From contig JBGTKH010000466.1 in assembly GCA_041744735.1 (NCBI GenBank), positions 1 through 9,113 of the forward strand: a stretch of 9,113 bases of DNA, written 5' to 3'. The stretch is from JBGTKH01 sp041744735 (lineage in GTDB: Bacteria > Planctomycetota > Planctomycetia > Pirellulales > Pirellulaceae). A program made the position numbers and the translations under genes. Shown here one piece after another: positions 1 to 7,052 of the stretch (position 1 is its first letter; each line of letters begins with the position of its first letter). The notes beneath the pieces are model-generated. The model was given only the letters and a program-made list of their open reading frames with translations, did no database searches and was not told the origin of the DNA.

Positions 1-524
1 CCAAAGTCTACGAGCGCGGCGTCGACAAGTTCCGCCAACTGATCGCCGCCCGCTTGCAATTCGCCGGCGCGCAACTGCATGAGGTTTTCGCCAGCGACCA
101 GGTGCGCGACGACGTGATCCTGCTTAGCGGCGGCCAGCCCACCGGTCTGATGACCATCATCCGCGAAGTCTTGGTGGCTCACGGCGTGCCGATCAATGCC
201 ACATCGCTGCAGCGGGCCAGGTACTCCGGGCAACGCGACTTTGACCGCTGGTTGCGCACTGAGCATTGGCCGATCATCGAACAAGTGCGCGACACCGGCC
301 GTTTCCATCGCACAACGTCCGACAGCTTGGCTTTCCGCGAGTTGCTGGAAAGCCGGGCCGTGCTGCAGTACATCAACGATGAAGAAGAGTGGTACGCGCT
401 GAATCCGCTTGTTGCCTCGCTGAAGCCGCCGGCCTTGCCAAGCGCGAAACCACCAACGTCCAAGAAGTCCGCCACGAAGAAAAAACGCTCCGCAGCTAAA
501 AAGAAGAAACGCTCTCAAAAATGA
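1..524 (+). CDS. Probable AAA/STAND-like NTPase, C-terminal fragment (5' end outside window)
   Basis: The reading frame is open from base 3 to the TGA at 522-524, so the true start lies upstream; the TTG at 54 is internal. The visible part (about 173 residues) has no P-loop. It looks like the lid plus winged-helix end of a P-loop ATPase: a helical stretch, then a segment reading LLSGGQPTGLMTIIREVL, which resembles the 'SGG.....L..L' sensor-2/lid region of AAA and STAND NTPases, then a region ending AVLQYINDEEEWYALNPLV, which reads like a winged-helix wing. The last 27 or so residues are a low-complexity Lys/Ala/Ser tail (KKSATKKKRSAAKKKK), likely disordered and able to bind nucleic acid or acidic surfaces. 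The stop overlaps the next start as ATGA, so the two genes are almost certainly co-transcribed and translationally coupled. The NTPase call is inference from the C-terminus alone; the upstream sequence would settle it. Confidence 0.5.
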   Translation, partial: KVYERGVDKFRQLIAARLQFAGAQLHEVFASDQVRDDVILLSGGQPTGLMTIIREVLVAHGVPINATSLQRARYSGQRDFDRWLRTEHWPIIEQVRDTGRFHRTTSDSLAFRELLESRAVLQYINDEEEWYALNPLVASLKPPALPSAKPPTSKKSATKKKRSAAKKKKRSQK

Positions 525-1846
525 CTCGCGACGCTACCGCTGTACCTGCCGAATCCGACGCCGACCGCCAAGCGGCCGAGTTGGCGGCGATGCGGCGGAT
601 GCTGCACGCCTCGCACGGCTGCTTCTCGCTGTCGGTGGCCATCTGTAACAGTCCGGCGCTGCGGAATTATCTGATCGAGCAGATTCGCCAGACCTTTCCC
701 GGTATCGCGGTGCTCGACGTGCCCGTGCCGATGGTGGACGTGTACGGCTACGTTTTGCAGCAACCGATCGACGCCGGCGCGGACGCAATCTTTCTGATCG
801 GCTTGGAGAAGTCGATTCGCTTAGCAGAGCCGCCCGAACCGGCGCCGTCTCGCGACCCGACCCCCGAAACGCACCACATGATCCGTTCCTTCAACGCCTC
901 GCGCGACCTGTGGCAAGATCGCTACAACTGCCCGCTCGTCGTTTGGTTACCCGAATACGCCGTCCCGCTCATGGTCCAACACGCGCCCGACCTGTGGCGT
1001 TTCGTCAGCCACCGCTTCGAATTCGTCTCGCCGCAGGCCACCGCCATCACAGGCATGGCCGATCGCTTTTCAGGAGAGCTAAGCCTCGCCGCCAATCTGA
1101 CCGAGCAAGAGAAACATTTCCGCATTGCAGAACTCGAACAGCGCGTCGCCGACGCCAGCGACGAACCGCCCACGGCCCTGTTGCCTCACGTCTCCGTCTG
1201 GTTGCACGAACTCGGGTTCCTGCACCAATTCTTGGGTGACTTAAATCGGGCCGAAGAGATGCTCCAGAAGGCGCTGGCGATCAACGAAAAGTTCGACAAT
1301 CAGGAAGACATCGCCTGTGACATTGCCAACCTCGGGCTGGTCTATGCGGAGCGGGGTGAACTCGACCGCGCTGAAGCGATGCATAAGAAAGCCCTAGATA
1401 TCGAGGAGAAGCTTGGCCGCCAGGAGGGCATGGCCCGACAGTTCGGTAACCTCGGGATGATCTACCGGGCGCGGCGCGATCTGGACTTGGCGGAACAGAT
1501 GCACAAGAAGGCGCTCGGCATCAACGAAAAGCTCGGCCGCCAACAGAGCACGGCCCGGCAGAATGGCAACCTCGGGGTGATCTACGCGATGCGGGGCGAA
1601 CTCGACCGGGCGGAAGAAATGATCAAGAAAGCGCTGGTCATCCAGGAGAAACTTGGGCTCCAGCAGGATATCGCCATCGCGTACCACAATCTCGGTTCGA
1701 TCGCCGAAAGACGCGGGGACTTGGGCAAGGCGCGGGAGTTATGGACCAAGGCGCTCCATTTGTATGCCAAGATCGGAATGAAACACATGGTGGAGCGAGT
1801 GCAGGGGTGGCTCGACGGTTTGGAAGTCGAATCATCTCCACAATGA
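521..1846 (+). CDS. TPR protein with degenerate NTPase-like N-terminal domain
   Basis: This 441-residue, probably cytoplasmic protein starts inside the stop of the preceding gene (ATGA at 521-524). Residues about 30-172 form an alpha/beta domain with a first strand CFSLSVAICN, a hydrophobic strand ending in an acidic residue (AIFLIGLEK, about 89-97, Walker-B-like) and another strand CPLVVWLPEY (137-146), followed by APDLWRFVSHRFEF. There is no Walker A motif, so it looks like an inactive NTPase-related domain. I recall a similar domain in front of TPR or WD repeats in cyanobacterial and planctomycete signalling proteins, but could not check this. Residues 231-430 are five TPR units of exactly 40 residues, each beginning LG.....RGDL..A and suited to protein binding. 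No signal peptide or membrane segment is visible. A likely role is sensing or scaffolding for the coupled upstream NTPase; the ligand is unknown. Confidence 0.75.
   Translation: MTRDATAVPAESDADRQAAELAAMRRMLHASHGCFSLSVAICNSPALRNYLIEQIRQTFPGIAVLDVPVPMVDVYGYVLQQPIDAGADAIFLIGLEKSIRLAEPPEPAPSRDPTPETHHMIRSFNASRDLWQDRYNCPLVVWLPEYAVPLMVQHAPDLWRFVSHRFEFVSPQATAITGMADRFSGELSLAANLTEQEKHFRIAELEQRVADASDEPPTALLPHVSVWLHELGFLHQFLGDLNRAEEMLQKALAINEKFDNQEDIACDIANLGLVYAERGELDRAEAMHKKALDIEEKLGRQEGMARQFGNLGMIYRARRDLDLAEQMHKKALGINEKLGRQQSTARQNGNLGVIYAMRGELDRAEEMIKKALVIQEKLGLQQDIAIAYHNLGSIAERRGDLGKARELWTKALHLYAKIGMKHMVERVQGWLDGLEVESSPQ
1211..1810 (+). repeat. Five tandem 120-bp TPR-coding repeats
   Basis: Units begin at 1211, 1331, 1451, 1571 and 1691, each starting CTCGG, with an exact 120-bp period and no indels. 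Units 2, 3 and 4 are also very similar at the DNA level: blocks such as the stretch around GAACTCGACC and the AAGAA(A/G)GC block recur at the same offset. Units 1 and 5 have diverged more. The period matches 40-residue tetratricopeptide repeats of the protein encoded here. Confidence 0.85.
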
Positions 1847-2003
1847 ATTAGCGACAATTTTGCCCAGTGATTTTAGACGGTTTGTGAGGGGCCGCCGGCT
1901 GTGGCATCAATCTGGGCAGGGAGCGGCGACCCGTGTACGTTCCGCTACCGAATTTGGTGCTCGCGGCCAAGAGGTGGCGCTGGTCAACATTGGAGCCGCA
2001 GTG
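1847..2003. other. Intergenic spacer, no recognised gene
   Basis: 157 bp between the TPR gene and the broken MmcQ/YjbR-like gene. No convincing terminator hairpin with a T-tract and no good -35/-10 pair were seen. The frame of the downstream gene stays open back through this stretch from a TTG at 1860, but the product has no family features and the family start is at 2004. A GGAG at 1992-1995 is a plausible ribosome binding site, 8 bases before the ATG at 2004. Confidence 0.5.
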
Positions 2004-2097
2004 ATGACGGCAGAGGAGTTCCGAAGTCTGGCGCTCGATCTTCCCGCAGCGGTCGAGCTGCCTCACAATGGGCATCCGGATTTTCGGGTTCGCGGCA

Positions 2098-2105
2098 AGG
2101 TCTTT
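2098..2105. repeat. Target site duplication, left copy (AGGTCTTT)
   Basis: The eight bases AGGTCTTT directly before the left end of the MITE-like element are identical to those directly after its right end (2259-2266). Collapsing the two copies restores the MmcQ/YjbR reading frame through RGKVF-ATLD. Confidence 0.9.
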
Positions 2106-2258
2106 GGTGGTGATACCATTTGGCGTTCAGCGCTGTAACCGCGGCCGGGCTCAGACGTACAGAATTCAATTTTGCCGGCGAAAACGCGAATTGAAAACAC
2201 CAACCATGTACCGGCAAAATTGTATTCTGTACGTCTGAGCCCAAACGGTATCACCACC
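2106..2258. mobile_element. 153-bp MITE-like non-autonomous element
   Basis: The ends are inverted: GGTGGTGATACCATTTGG on the left (2106-2123) and its complement on the right (2241-2258) with one mismatch. The inverted repeat continues inward: 2147-2178 pairs with 2211-2242 over 32 bases with a single mismatch. The right arm is 48 bp and continuous. The left arm carries 25 extra bases (2124-2148) between its outer and inner parts. A 32-bp loop lies at 2179-2210. The element encodes no protein and is flanked by an exact 8-bp direct repeat. These features are those of a miniature inverted-repeat transposable element moved in trans by a transposase that makes 8-bp duplications; ISL3, IS1595 and IS256-type families are possible, but I cannot choose between them. 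Transcribed, it would fold into a long hairpin. Confidence 0.88.
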
Positions 2259-2266
2259 AGGTCTTT
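2259..2266. repeat. Target site duplication, right copy (AGGTCTTT)
   Basis: Perfect second copy of the 8-bp sequence at 2098-2105, lying immediately outside the right terminal inverted repeat. It marks the insertion point and shows that the element arrived by transposition and not by recombination. Confidence 0.9.
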
Positions 2267-2552
2267 GCGACGCTTGACGTGCCGGACGAGGGCTGGGCGG
2301 TGGTCAAGCTGACGCCGCAGCAGCAGAAGGTGTTCGCTGGCATTGATCGAAAAGTTTTCCGGCCTGTTAAGGGTGCTTGGGGAGGTCGCGGGTACACAAA
2401 TGTGAATCTTGCCGAGGCAACGGAAGTCGCCGTGAGGCCGGCGCTGGTCGCGGCTTGGCGCAACACGGCGCCGAAGAGTCTCGCCCGGCAATTCCCCGAC
2501 GAGTAGCACGCCTCCGCCCCGATAATGTTCCCGACGGTTCCCGCTCCAATGA

Positions 2553-2582
2553 TTGACGCGCGTTGATGCGTCCCGTCATAAT
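2553..2582 (+). promoter_or_regulatory. Predicted sigma-70-type promoter for the sugar dehydrogenase/cytochrome gene
   Basis: TTGACG at 2553-2558 (5 of 6 matches to the -35 consensus) and CATAAT at 2577-2582 (5 of 6 to the -10) are separated by 18 bp. Transcription would begin near 2589 and leave a leader of roughly 100 bases before the ATG at 2694. It is the best hexamer pair I noticed in the window. It would also serve the oxidoreductase gene downstream, which lies only 15 bp behind the first gene. This is a consensus match only. Confidence 0.45.
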
Positions 2583-2602
2583 CGTCTCGGCCGCGAACGC
2601 GG

Positions 2603-2620
2603 GGCACGTTTCAGCGTGCC
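2603..2620 (+). other. Small hairpin in the leader of the 1073-residue gene
   Basis: GGCACG and CGTGCC form a perfect 6-bp stem around the loop TTTCAG. It lies between the predicted promoter and the start codon, so it would sit in the 5' untranslated region. No T-tract follows, which argues against an intrinsic terminator. It could stabilise the transcript or be chance in GC-rich DNA. I see nothing else of note in the 187-bp gap at 2507-2693. Confidence 0.3.
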
Positions 2621-2693
2621 ATATCGCGACACGTTGGGAACGTATCGCACGGCGCGGTCAGAAACTGTCGAGTAGTCACGAGGGACAATCCAC

Positions 2694-5600
2694 ATGCGTC
2701 GGATCGTGTTACTGTTGTTAGCCGTAACAGGCATCATTGCCGCGGACCTTCCTTCAGCATTCGCGGACAAGCCAACTTGGTCTCCCAAGCCGTTTGGTCT
2801 CGGCCCTCGCATCCCGTGGACCACGTCGCGCGTGGTCGGGTCGCCTGATCCTCCGCCGCCTTTTCGGGTCGAGCTGGCGTTTCCCAACTTGAAGGAAACC
2901 AACCCGATCTATTTGAAGCATGAGCCGGGGACGAACAACTTTTTCTTGGTCCACCAGGCGCGGGCGTGGTCTGGGGCGGGGCGGATTCGGCGGTTCAAGA
3001 ATGAACCGGACGTGGCGGAGAGCGAACTTCTGTGGGAGACGGATCGCTTGATCTACGGGCTGACGTTTCATCCCGACTATGAACAGAACGGTTACGTCTA
3101 CGTCGTGCACAACGGGCCGCTATCGGCCGAGAACAAGCAGAACCGGATTTCGCGGTTCACCGTCGATCGCCAGCCGCCGTATAGGTTCGATCCGAAATCC
3201 GAGCTGGTGATTTTGGAGTGGGACTCGAACGGGCACAACGGCGGCGACATCGGCTTCGGGCCCGACGGCTATCTGTACTTTCCGACCGGCGACGGCACGT
3301 CGGATTCCGACACGATCGACTCCGGACAAGACATCACGAACCTGCTGGCCATCATGGTCCGCATCGACGTGGATCATTTCGACGGCGACCGGCCATATTC
3401 GATCCCGCCGGACAATCCGTTTTTGGATGTGCCCGGTGCTCGGCCGGAGGCTTGGGCGTTCGGTTTTCGCAATCCGTGGCGGATGGCGTTCGATCCGCAG
3501 ACGGGGCATTTGTGGGTTGGCAACAACGGGCAGGATTTGTGGGAGCAGGTGTTCTTCGTGCGCCGCGGCGACAATTTCGGCTGGAGCGTGTACGAGGGGA
3601 GCCACCCATTTCAACTCGGCCGGCGGCGCGGGCCGGCGCCGATTGTCAAACCGGCGGCCGAACATCATCACAGCGAATTCCGTTCGCTGACCGGCGGCGT
3701 CGTGTATTACGGATCGAAGCTGCCGGATTTGAACGGCACGTACGTGTACGGCGATTTTTCCACGGGCCGCATCTGGGGCGTCAGGCACGACGGTACGCAG
3801 GTCACGTGGAACAAGGAACTGGCGCGCACCACTCTGCAGATCACCGGCTTCGCCAACTCGCCCGACGGCGATCTTCTGATCTGCGATCACGGCGGCGGGA
3901 TTTATCGAATGGTTCCGACGCCGCAGGAAACTTCGCAGGGAGAATTTCCGACGCGATTAAGCGAGACCGGCCTGTTCACGTCGACGGCCGAGCACGCGGT
4001 CGATCCGGCGCTGGTCCCGTACTCGGTCAACGCGCCGCAGTGGGCCGATGGGGCGATGCAAGAGCGGTGGCTGGCGCTGCCGGGTTCGTCGCAGATCGAC
4101 GTGGCGGGGGACAAAACGTTCACGCTGCCCGAAGGCACAGTGTTGATGAAAACGTTATGGCTGGAGACGGAGGCCGGCAACCCGGCGTCGCGCCGCCGCG
4201 TGGAAACGCAGTTACTGACTCGGCAGCTTGGGCAGTGGGACGGATACAGCTACGTCTGGAATGACGAGCAAACCGACGCCGAATTGGTCCCCGCGTTGGG
4301 GCACGATCGTGTGCTCACAATCAAAGACGCACGTGAAGAGAGCGGCGTGCGCCAACAGCGGTGGCGTTTCGCCAGCCGCACGGAGTGCATGGCCTGTCAC
4401 AGCCGCGCGGCGACGTTCGTGCTGGGCTTCAAGACGCTGCAATTGAACAAGCAGCACGATTACGGCGTGGTGATCGACGAGCAGCTTCGCACGCTGGAAC
4501 ACACTGGCATCTTCCGCGTCAGTTGGCTATCGCACATCGACGAGATGTTGGCCCGCGAGAAGCGCGTCCGTGGCATGCTCTTCCCCGACTTTCAACCGGC
4601 GTTCCGCGTGGCTGGAAAACGAGTACCGCCTTGGTTGCACTTGCACGATGGGGCAGATTTCAGCCAAGACTGGATGGTGCCCGCGGAGGTGTTAATCGCG
4701 CGCCGTGCGCGGGCCGAGTGGAATCAGCGCTGGGCGGCGATGCGGAAAAGTTTGCAGGACCAGCCGCGCTACACGACGCTGCTGCCCAAGCGGCCCTTCG
4801 AGTACGAGCACCTCGTGAATCCTTACGATGTGACACAGAACTTGAATCAGCGAGCGCGATCGTACTTGCACACGAACTGTGCCGTCTGCCACGTGCTGGC
4901 CGGCGGCGGCAATTCGCTGCTGGAATTGGACTACGCCGCGAATCGCGAAAAGACAAGACTGTTCGACGTCGTTCCGCAGCACGACCGGTTCGGCATCGCG
5001 GCTGCAAAGCTCGTTGCGCCGGGCGATCCGTACCGCAGCGTGCTGCTGTACCGCATGGCGAAGCTGGGCGGCGGGCGGATGCCGCGCGTCGGGTCGAACG
5101 TGGTCGACGAGCAAGGCCTGCGAATGATTCACGACTGGATTGCACAAATGACGCCCGTGGAAAACATGGCACCGCCGGATTTAGCCGCGGTCAAGGCGCG
5201 CCAGCAGCAGCTCGCGACGATTGAGCGACTGAGAGGTGCATCGTCGACAACCAACGCACCACTGCGAGAGAAGCTGATCGAGCAACTCTTGTCGGACGCC
5301 AGCGGCGGGCTGTTGCTGTTGCGTGCGCTGGACGACGCACAACTGGCACCGCTCGTGGCGCGCGACGTGATCGCCAAAGCCAGTTCGCTCGAACTGGCTC
5401 CATCGCGCGATTTGTTCGAGCGCTTTATCCCATTCGATCAACGTATCAAGCGATTGGGCGCGACCGTCAATCCGGCCGACATCTTGTTACTGTCGGGCGA
5501 CGCCGGTCGCGGCAAGCACCTATTCTTTAACGCCGCCGGCGTGCAGTGCAAGAGTTGCCATCGGATCGGCGAAGGGCCGGAATTGGTCGGGCCCGATCTG

Positions 5601-5915
5601 ACCCACGTCGGCAAAGCAAACGATCGCGAGGCGCTGCTGGAGAGTCTGCTCGAACCGTCCAAGAAGATCGATCCGAAGTTCCAAGCCGTGGCCATCGAAA
5701 CTTCCGCAGGGCAAGTGCTAACCGGCGTGTTGGTCGCTCGCACCGACGCTGAAGTCGTATTGAAGGACGCGCAGAACAAAGAGATCCGCATCTCTGCCGC
5801 TCAGATCGAACAACTCGTGCCCTCCACCAAATCGTTCATGCCCGAGTTGCTACTGCGCGATTTAACGGCCGAGCAAGTCGCCGACCTGTTGGAATTTCTG
5901 CAATCGCTGAAGTAA
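2694..5915 (+). CDS. Secreted PQQ-type sugar dehydrogenase fused to a three-haem cytochrome c region
   Basis: This 1073-residue protein begins with a signal peptide (MRR, then a Leu/Val/Ile core, likely cut after SAFA at 24), so it acts outside the cytoplasm. Residues about 55-405 form a six-bladed propeller of the glucose/sorbosone dehydrogenase family. GHNGGDIGFGPDGYLYFPTG contains the probable catalytic His (H181), and FGFRNPWRM contains Arg at 259 and 263, in the region where soluble glucose dehydrogenase binds PQQ. Residues about 417-835 match a planctomycete-rich conserved domain (ETGLF...VPYSVNAPQWADGA...LPEGTVLMKT...ETQLL) and contain CMACH (565-569) and CAVCH (729-733). The last 140 residues are the Pirellula/Verrucomicrobium-type haem-binding domain with CKSCH (952-956), GPDLTHVG and a final MPELLLRDLTAEQVADLLEF. 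The layout implies oxidation of a sugar or polyol with electrons passed through the haems to the respiratory chain. The substrate cannot be told. The 4-bp spacing of possible Shine-Dalgarno bases (GAGGGAC at 2681-2687) is loose. Confidence 0.9.
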   Translation: MRRIVLLLLAVTGIIAADLPSAFADKPTWSPKPFGLGPRIPWTTSRVVGSPDPPPPFRVELAFPNLKETNPIYLKHEPGTNNFFLVHQARAWSGAGRIRRFKNEPDVAESELLWETDRLIYGLTFHPDYEQNGYVYVVHNGPLSAENKQNRISRFTVDRQPPYRFDPKSELVILEWDSNGHNGGDIGFGPDGYLYFPTGDGTSDSDTIDSGQDITNLLAIMVRIDVDHFDGDRPYSIPPDNPFLDVPGARPEAWAFGFRNPWRMAFDPQTGHLWVGNNGQDLWEQVFFVRRGDNFGWSVYEGSHPFQLGRRRGPAPIVKPAAEHHHSEFRSLTGGVVYYGSKLPDLNGTYVYGDFSTGRIWGVRHDGTQVTWNKELARTTLQITGFANSPDGDLLICDHGGGIYRMVPTPQETSQGEFPTRLSETGLFTSTAEHAVDPALVPYSVNAPQWADGAMQERWLALPGSSQIDVAGDKTFTLPEGTVLMKTLWLETEAGNPASRRRVETQLLTRQLGQWDGYSYVWNDEQTDAELVPALGHDRVLTIKDAREESGVRQQRWRFASRTECMACHSRAATFVLGFKTLQLNKQHDYGVVIDEQLRTLEHTGIFRVSWLSHIDEMLAREKRVRGMLFPDFQPAFRVAGKRVPPWLHLHDGADFSQDWMVPAEVLIARRARAEWNQRWAAMRKSLQDQPRYTTLLPKRPFEYEHLVNPYDVTQNLNQRARSYLHTNCAVCHVLAGGGNSLLELDYAANREKTRLFDVVPQHDRFGIAAAKLVAPGDPYRSVLLYRMAKLGGGRMPRVGSNVVDEQGLRMIHDWIAQMTPVENMAPPDLAAVKARQQQLATIERLRGASSTTNAPLREKLIEQLLSDASGGLLLLRALDDAQLAPLVARDVIAKASSLELAPSRDLFERFIPFDQRIKRLGATVNPADILLLSGDAGRGKHLFFNAAGVQCKSCHRIGEGPELVGPDLTHVGKANDREALLESLLEPSKKIDPKFQAVAIETSAGQVLTGVLVARTDAEVVLKDAQNKEIRISAAQIEQLVPSTKSFMPELLLRDLTAEQVADLLEFLQSLK

Positions 5916-5930
5916 TCTCTTGAAAATACA

Positions 5931-7052
5931 ATGTGCCGCATGAAACACAGCAACATTTGTCGTTGGGGAATTTTGGGCACCGCGCGGATCGCTCGCAAGA
6001 ATTGGCAGGCGATTTGGAACGCGGAGAATTGTCATTTGACGGCCGTCGCCAGCCGCAGCGTGGACCGCGCGCGGCAATACATCGACGAGTGCCAGTCGCA
6101 CGTGCCCTTCGCGCCGCCACCCGAGCCGTGCGGCAGTTACCAAGAACTGCTCGCGCGAAAGGACGTGGACGCCGTCTACATTCCGCTGCCCACCGGTGTG
6201 CGGAAAGAGTGGGCGATTCGCGCGGCGGACGCGGGCAAACACGTGCTGGCCGAGAAACCGGTCGGCGTGCGGGCCGAGGACGTGGCCGAGATCATCGCCG
6301 CATGCCGCCGCAACCACGTGCAGTTCATGGACGGCGTGATGTTCATGCACAGCGGGCGACTGCAACAGATTCGCGAATCGCTCGACGACGGCCCCAGCAT
6401 CGGCCGCCTCCGCCGCATCGCCACGCAGTTCAGCTTCTGTGCGCCCGACGACTTCCTGCAAAACAACATCCGCATGCACGGCGACCTCGAACCACTGGGC
6501 TGCTTGGGCGATCTCGGCTGGTATAACATCCGCTTCACGCTGTGGGTGATGAATTGGCAACTGCCGCAGCGCGTCAGCGGCCGGATGCTGGCCGAAGCCC
6601 GCCGTCCCGACAGCGCCGCAACGGTGCCGATGGAGTTTTCCGCCGAGTTGTTCTTTGCCGACGGCATCTCGGCAAGCGTCTACTGCTCCTTCCAAACGGA
6701 AAACCAGCAGTGGGCCAACGTCAGCGGCACGAAGGGCTATCTGCACGTGCCGGATTTCGTGCTGCCTTTCTGCAGCAGCGAAGTCGCCTTCGACGTCTCC
6801 AATCACATCTTCAACATCCGCGGCTGCGACTTCCGCATGGAACAGCACACCCGCCGCGTCGCACTGCCCGAGTACAGCGACAGCGCGGTCAACTCGCAAG
6901 AGACCAACCTCTTCCGCAACTTCGCCCGCCTCGCCCTCTCCGGCAAACCCGACGACTCCTGGGGCGACATCGCCCTAAAAACCCAACAAGTCCTCGACGC
7001 CTGCCTCGCCTCCGCCCGACAAAACGGAAAGCCGGTGGAAATGAGTCAGTGA
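5931..7052 (+). CDS. Gfo/Idh/MocA-family NAD(P)-dependent oxidoreductase
   Basis: A 373-residue, probably cytoplasmic dehydrogenase acting on sugars or related polyols. The N-terminal Rossmann fold shows WGILGTARIARKNW (residues 12-25) as the nucleotide-binding loop, then a strand AVASRS. AEKPVG (107-112) holds the catalytic Lys of the family (K109), and VQFMDGVMFMHSGRL follows. The C-terminal alpha/beta domain has LGCLGDLGWYNIRFTLW, where the substrate-pocket motif of the family lies. The second half resembles the plant At4g09670-like branch (NNIR...GDLGWY.IR, ...W.NVSGTKGYLHVPDF) more than bacterial inositol dehydrogenases; that is from memory, not a search. There is no signal peptide. It starts 15 bp after the dehydrogenase/cytochrome gene, so one transcript is likely. 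No clear Shine-Dalgarno precedes it. ATG 5931 and ATG 5940 are both possible, and MKHSNICRWGILG from 5940 would fit the family equally well. Confidence 0.88.
   Translation: MCRMKHSNICRWGILGTARIARKNWQAIWNAENCHLTAVASRSVDRARQYIDECQSHVPFAPPPEPCGSYQELLARKDVDAVYIPLPTGVRKEWAIRAADAGKHVLAEKPVGVRAEDVAEIIAACRRNHVQFMDGVMFMHSGRLQQIRESLDDGPSIGRLRRIATQFSFCAPDDFLQNNIRMHGDLEPLGCLGDLGWYNIRFTLWVMNWQLPQRVSGRMLAEARRPDSAATVPMEFSAELFFADGISASVYCSFQTENQQWANVSGTKGYLHVPDFVLPFCSSEVAFDVSNHIFNIRGCDFRMEQHTRRVALPEYSDSAVNSQETNLFRNFARLALSGKPDDSWGDIALKTQQVLDACLASARQNGKPVEMSQ

Larger units (their letters stand above)
2004..2506 (+). pseudogene. MmcQ/YjbR-family protein gene, disrupted by a 153-bp insertion
   Basis: The 5' part (2004-2105) encodes 34 residues, MTAEEFRSLALDLPAAVELP onward to RGKVF. 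The 3' part (2267-2506) encodes ATLDVPDEGW through the family-like block VKLTPQQQKVF, then KGAWGGRGYTNVNL and a terminal AWRNTAPKSL. Joined, they give a 113-residue protein, a normal length for the MmcQ/YjbR family (small cytoplasmic proteins with a CyaY-like, DNA-binding-like fold and unsettled function). The break is a MITE-like insert at 2106-2258 plus its 8-bp duplication. Together they add 161 bp, which shifts the frame and leads to a TAA at 2136-2138, ten codons into the element. As it stands, translation would give a 44-residue truncated product. A GGAG at 1992-1995 precedes the ATG. Neither half shows any other disabling change, so the insertion looks recent. No symbol is given because the family has many uncharacterised paralogues. 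Confidence 0.88.

Noticed and set aside
1211..1810. Regular 120-bp repeats as a CRISPR or satellite array
   Set aside because: The repeats have no spacers and encode in-frame tetratricopeptide units.
1860..2138. 92-codon open frame that includes the start of the MmcQ/YjbR gene
   Set aside because: The part before 2004 has no family similarity and the last ten codons are MITE sequence. Only 2004-2105 is real coding sequence.
2106..2258. MITE inverted repeat as a transcription terminator or attenuator
   Set aside because: It has terminal inverted repeats, an exact 8-bp duplication and sits inside a coding frame. No T-tract follows. Transposition explains it better, though the RNA would fold.
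2603..2620. GGCACG/CGTGCC hairpin as a terminator for the broken gene
   Set aside because: There is no run of T after it and it lies downstream of a good promoter, so it is more likely part of the leader of the next gene.
3120..3890. 256-codon open frame on the minus strand
   Set aside because: It is antisense to the sugar dehydrogenase propeller. Composition is Arg/Val/Ala-rich with no domain signal.
3218..5224. Two long plus-strand open frames (3218-4264 and 4361-5224) in another phase
   Set aside because: They are Arg/Ala/Gly-rich shadows of the 1073-residue gene, which has a signal peptide, PQQ-site and haem motifs in its own frame.
5862..6899. Long open frame of 345 codons on the minus strand
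   Set aside because: It lies opposite the well-supported Gfo/Idh oxidoreductase and the end of the cytochrome fusion. It has no family motif and is a by-product of GC-rich codon use.
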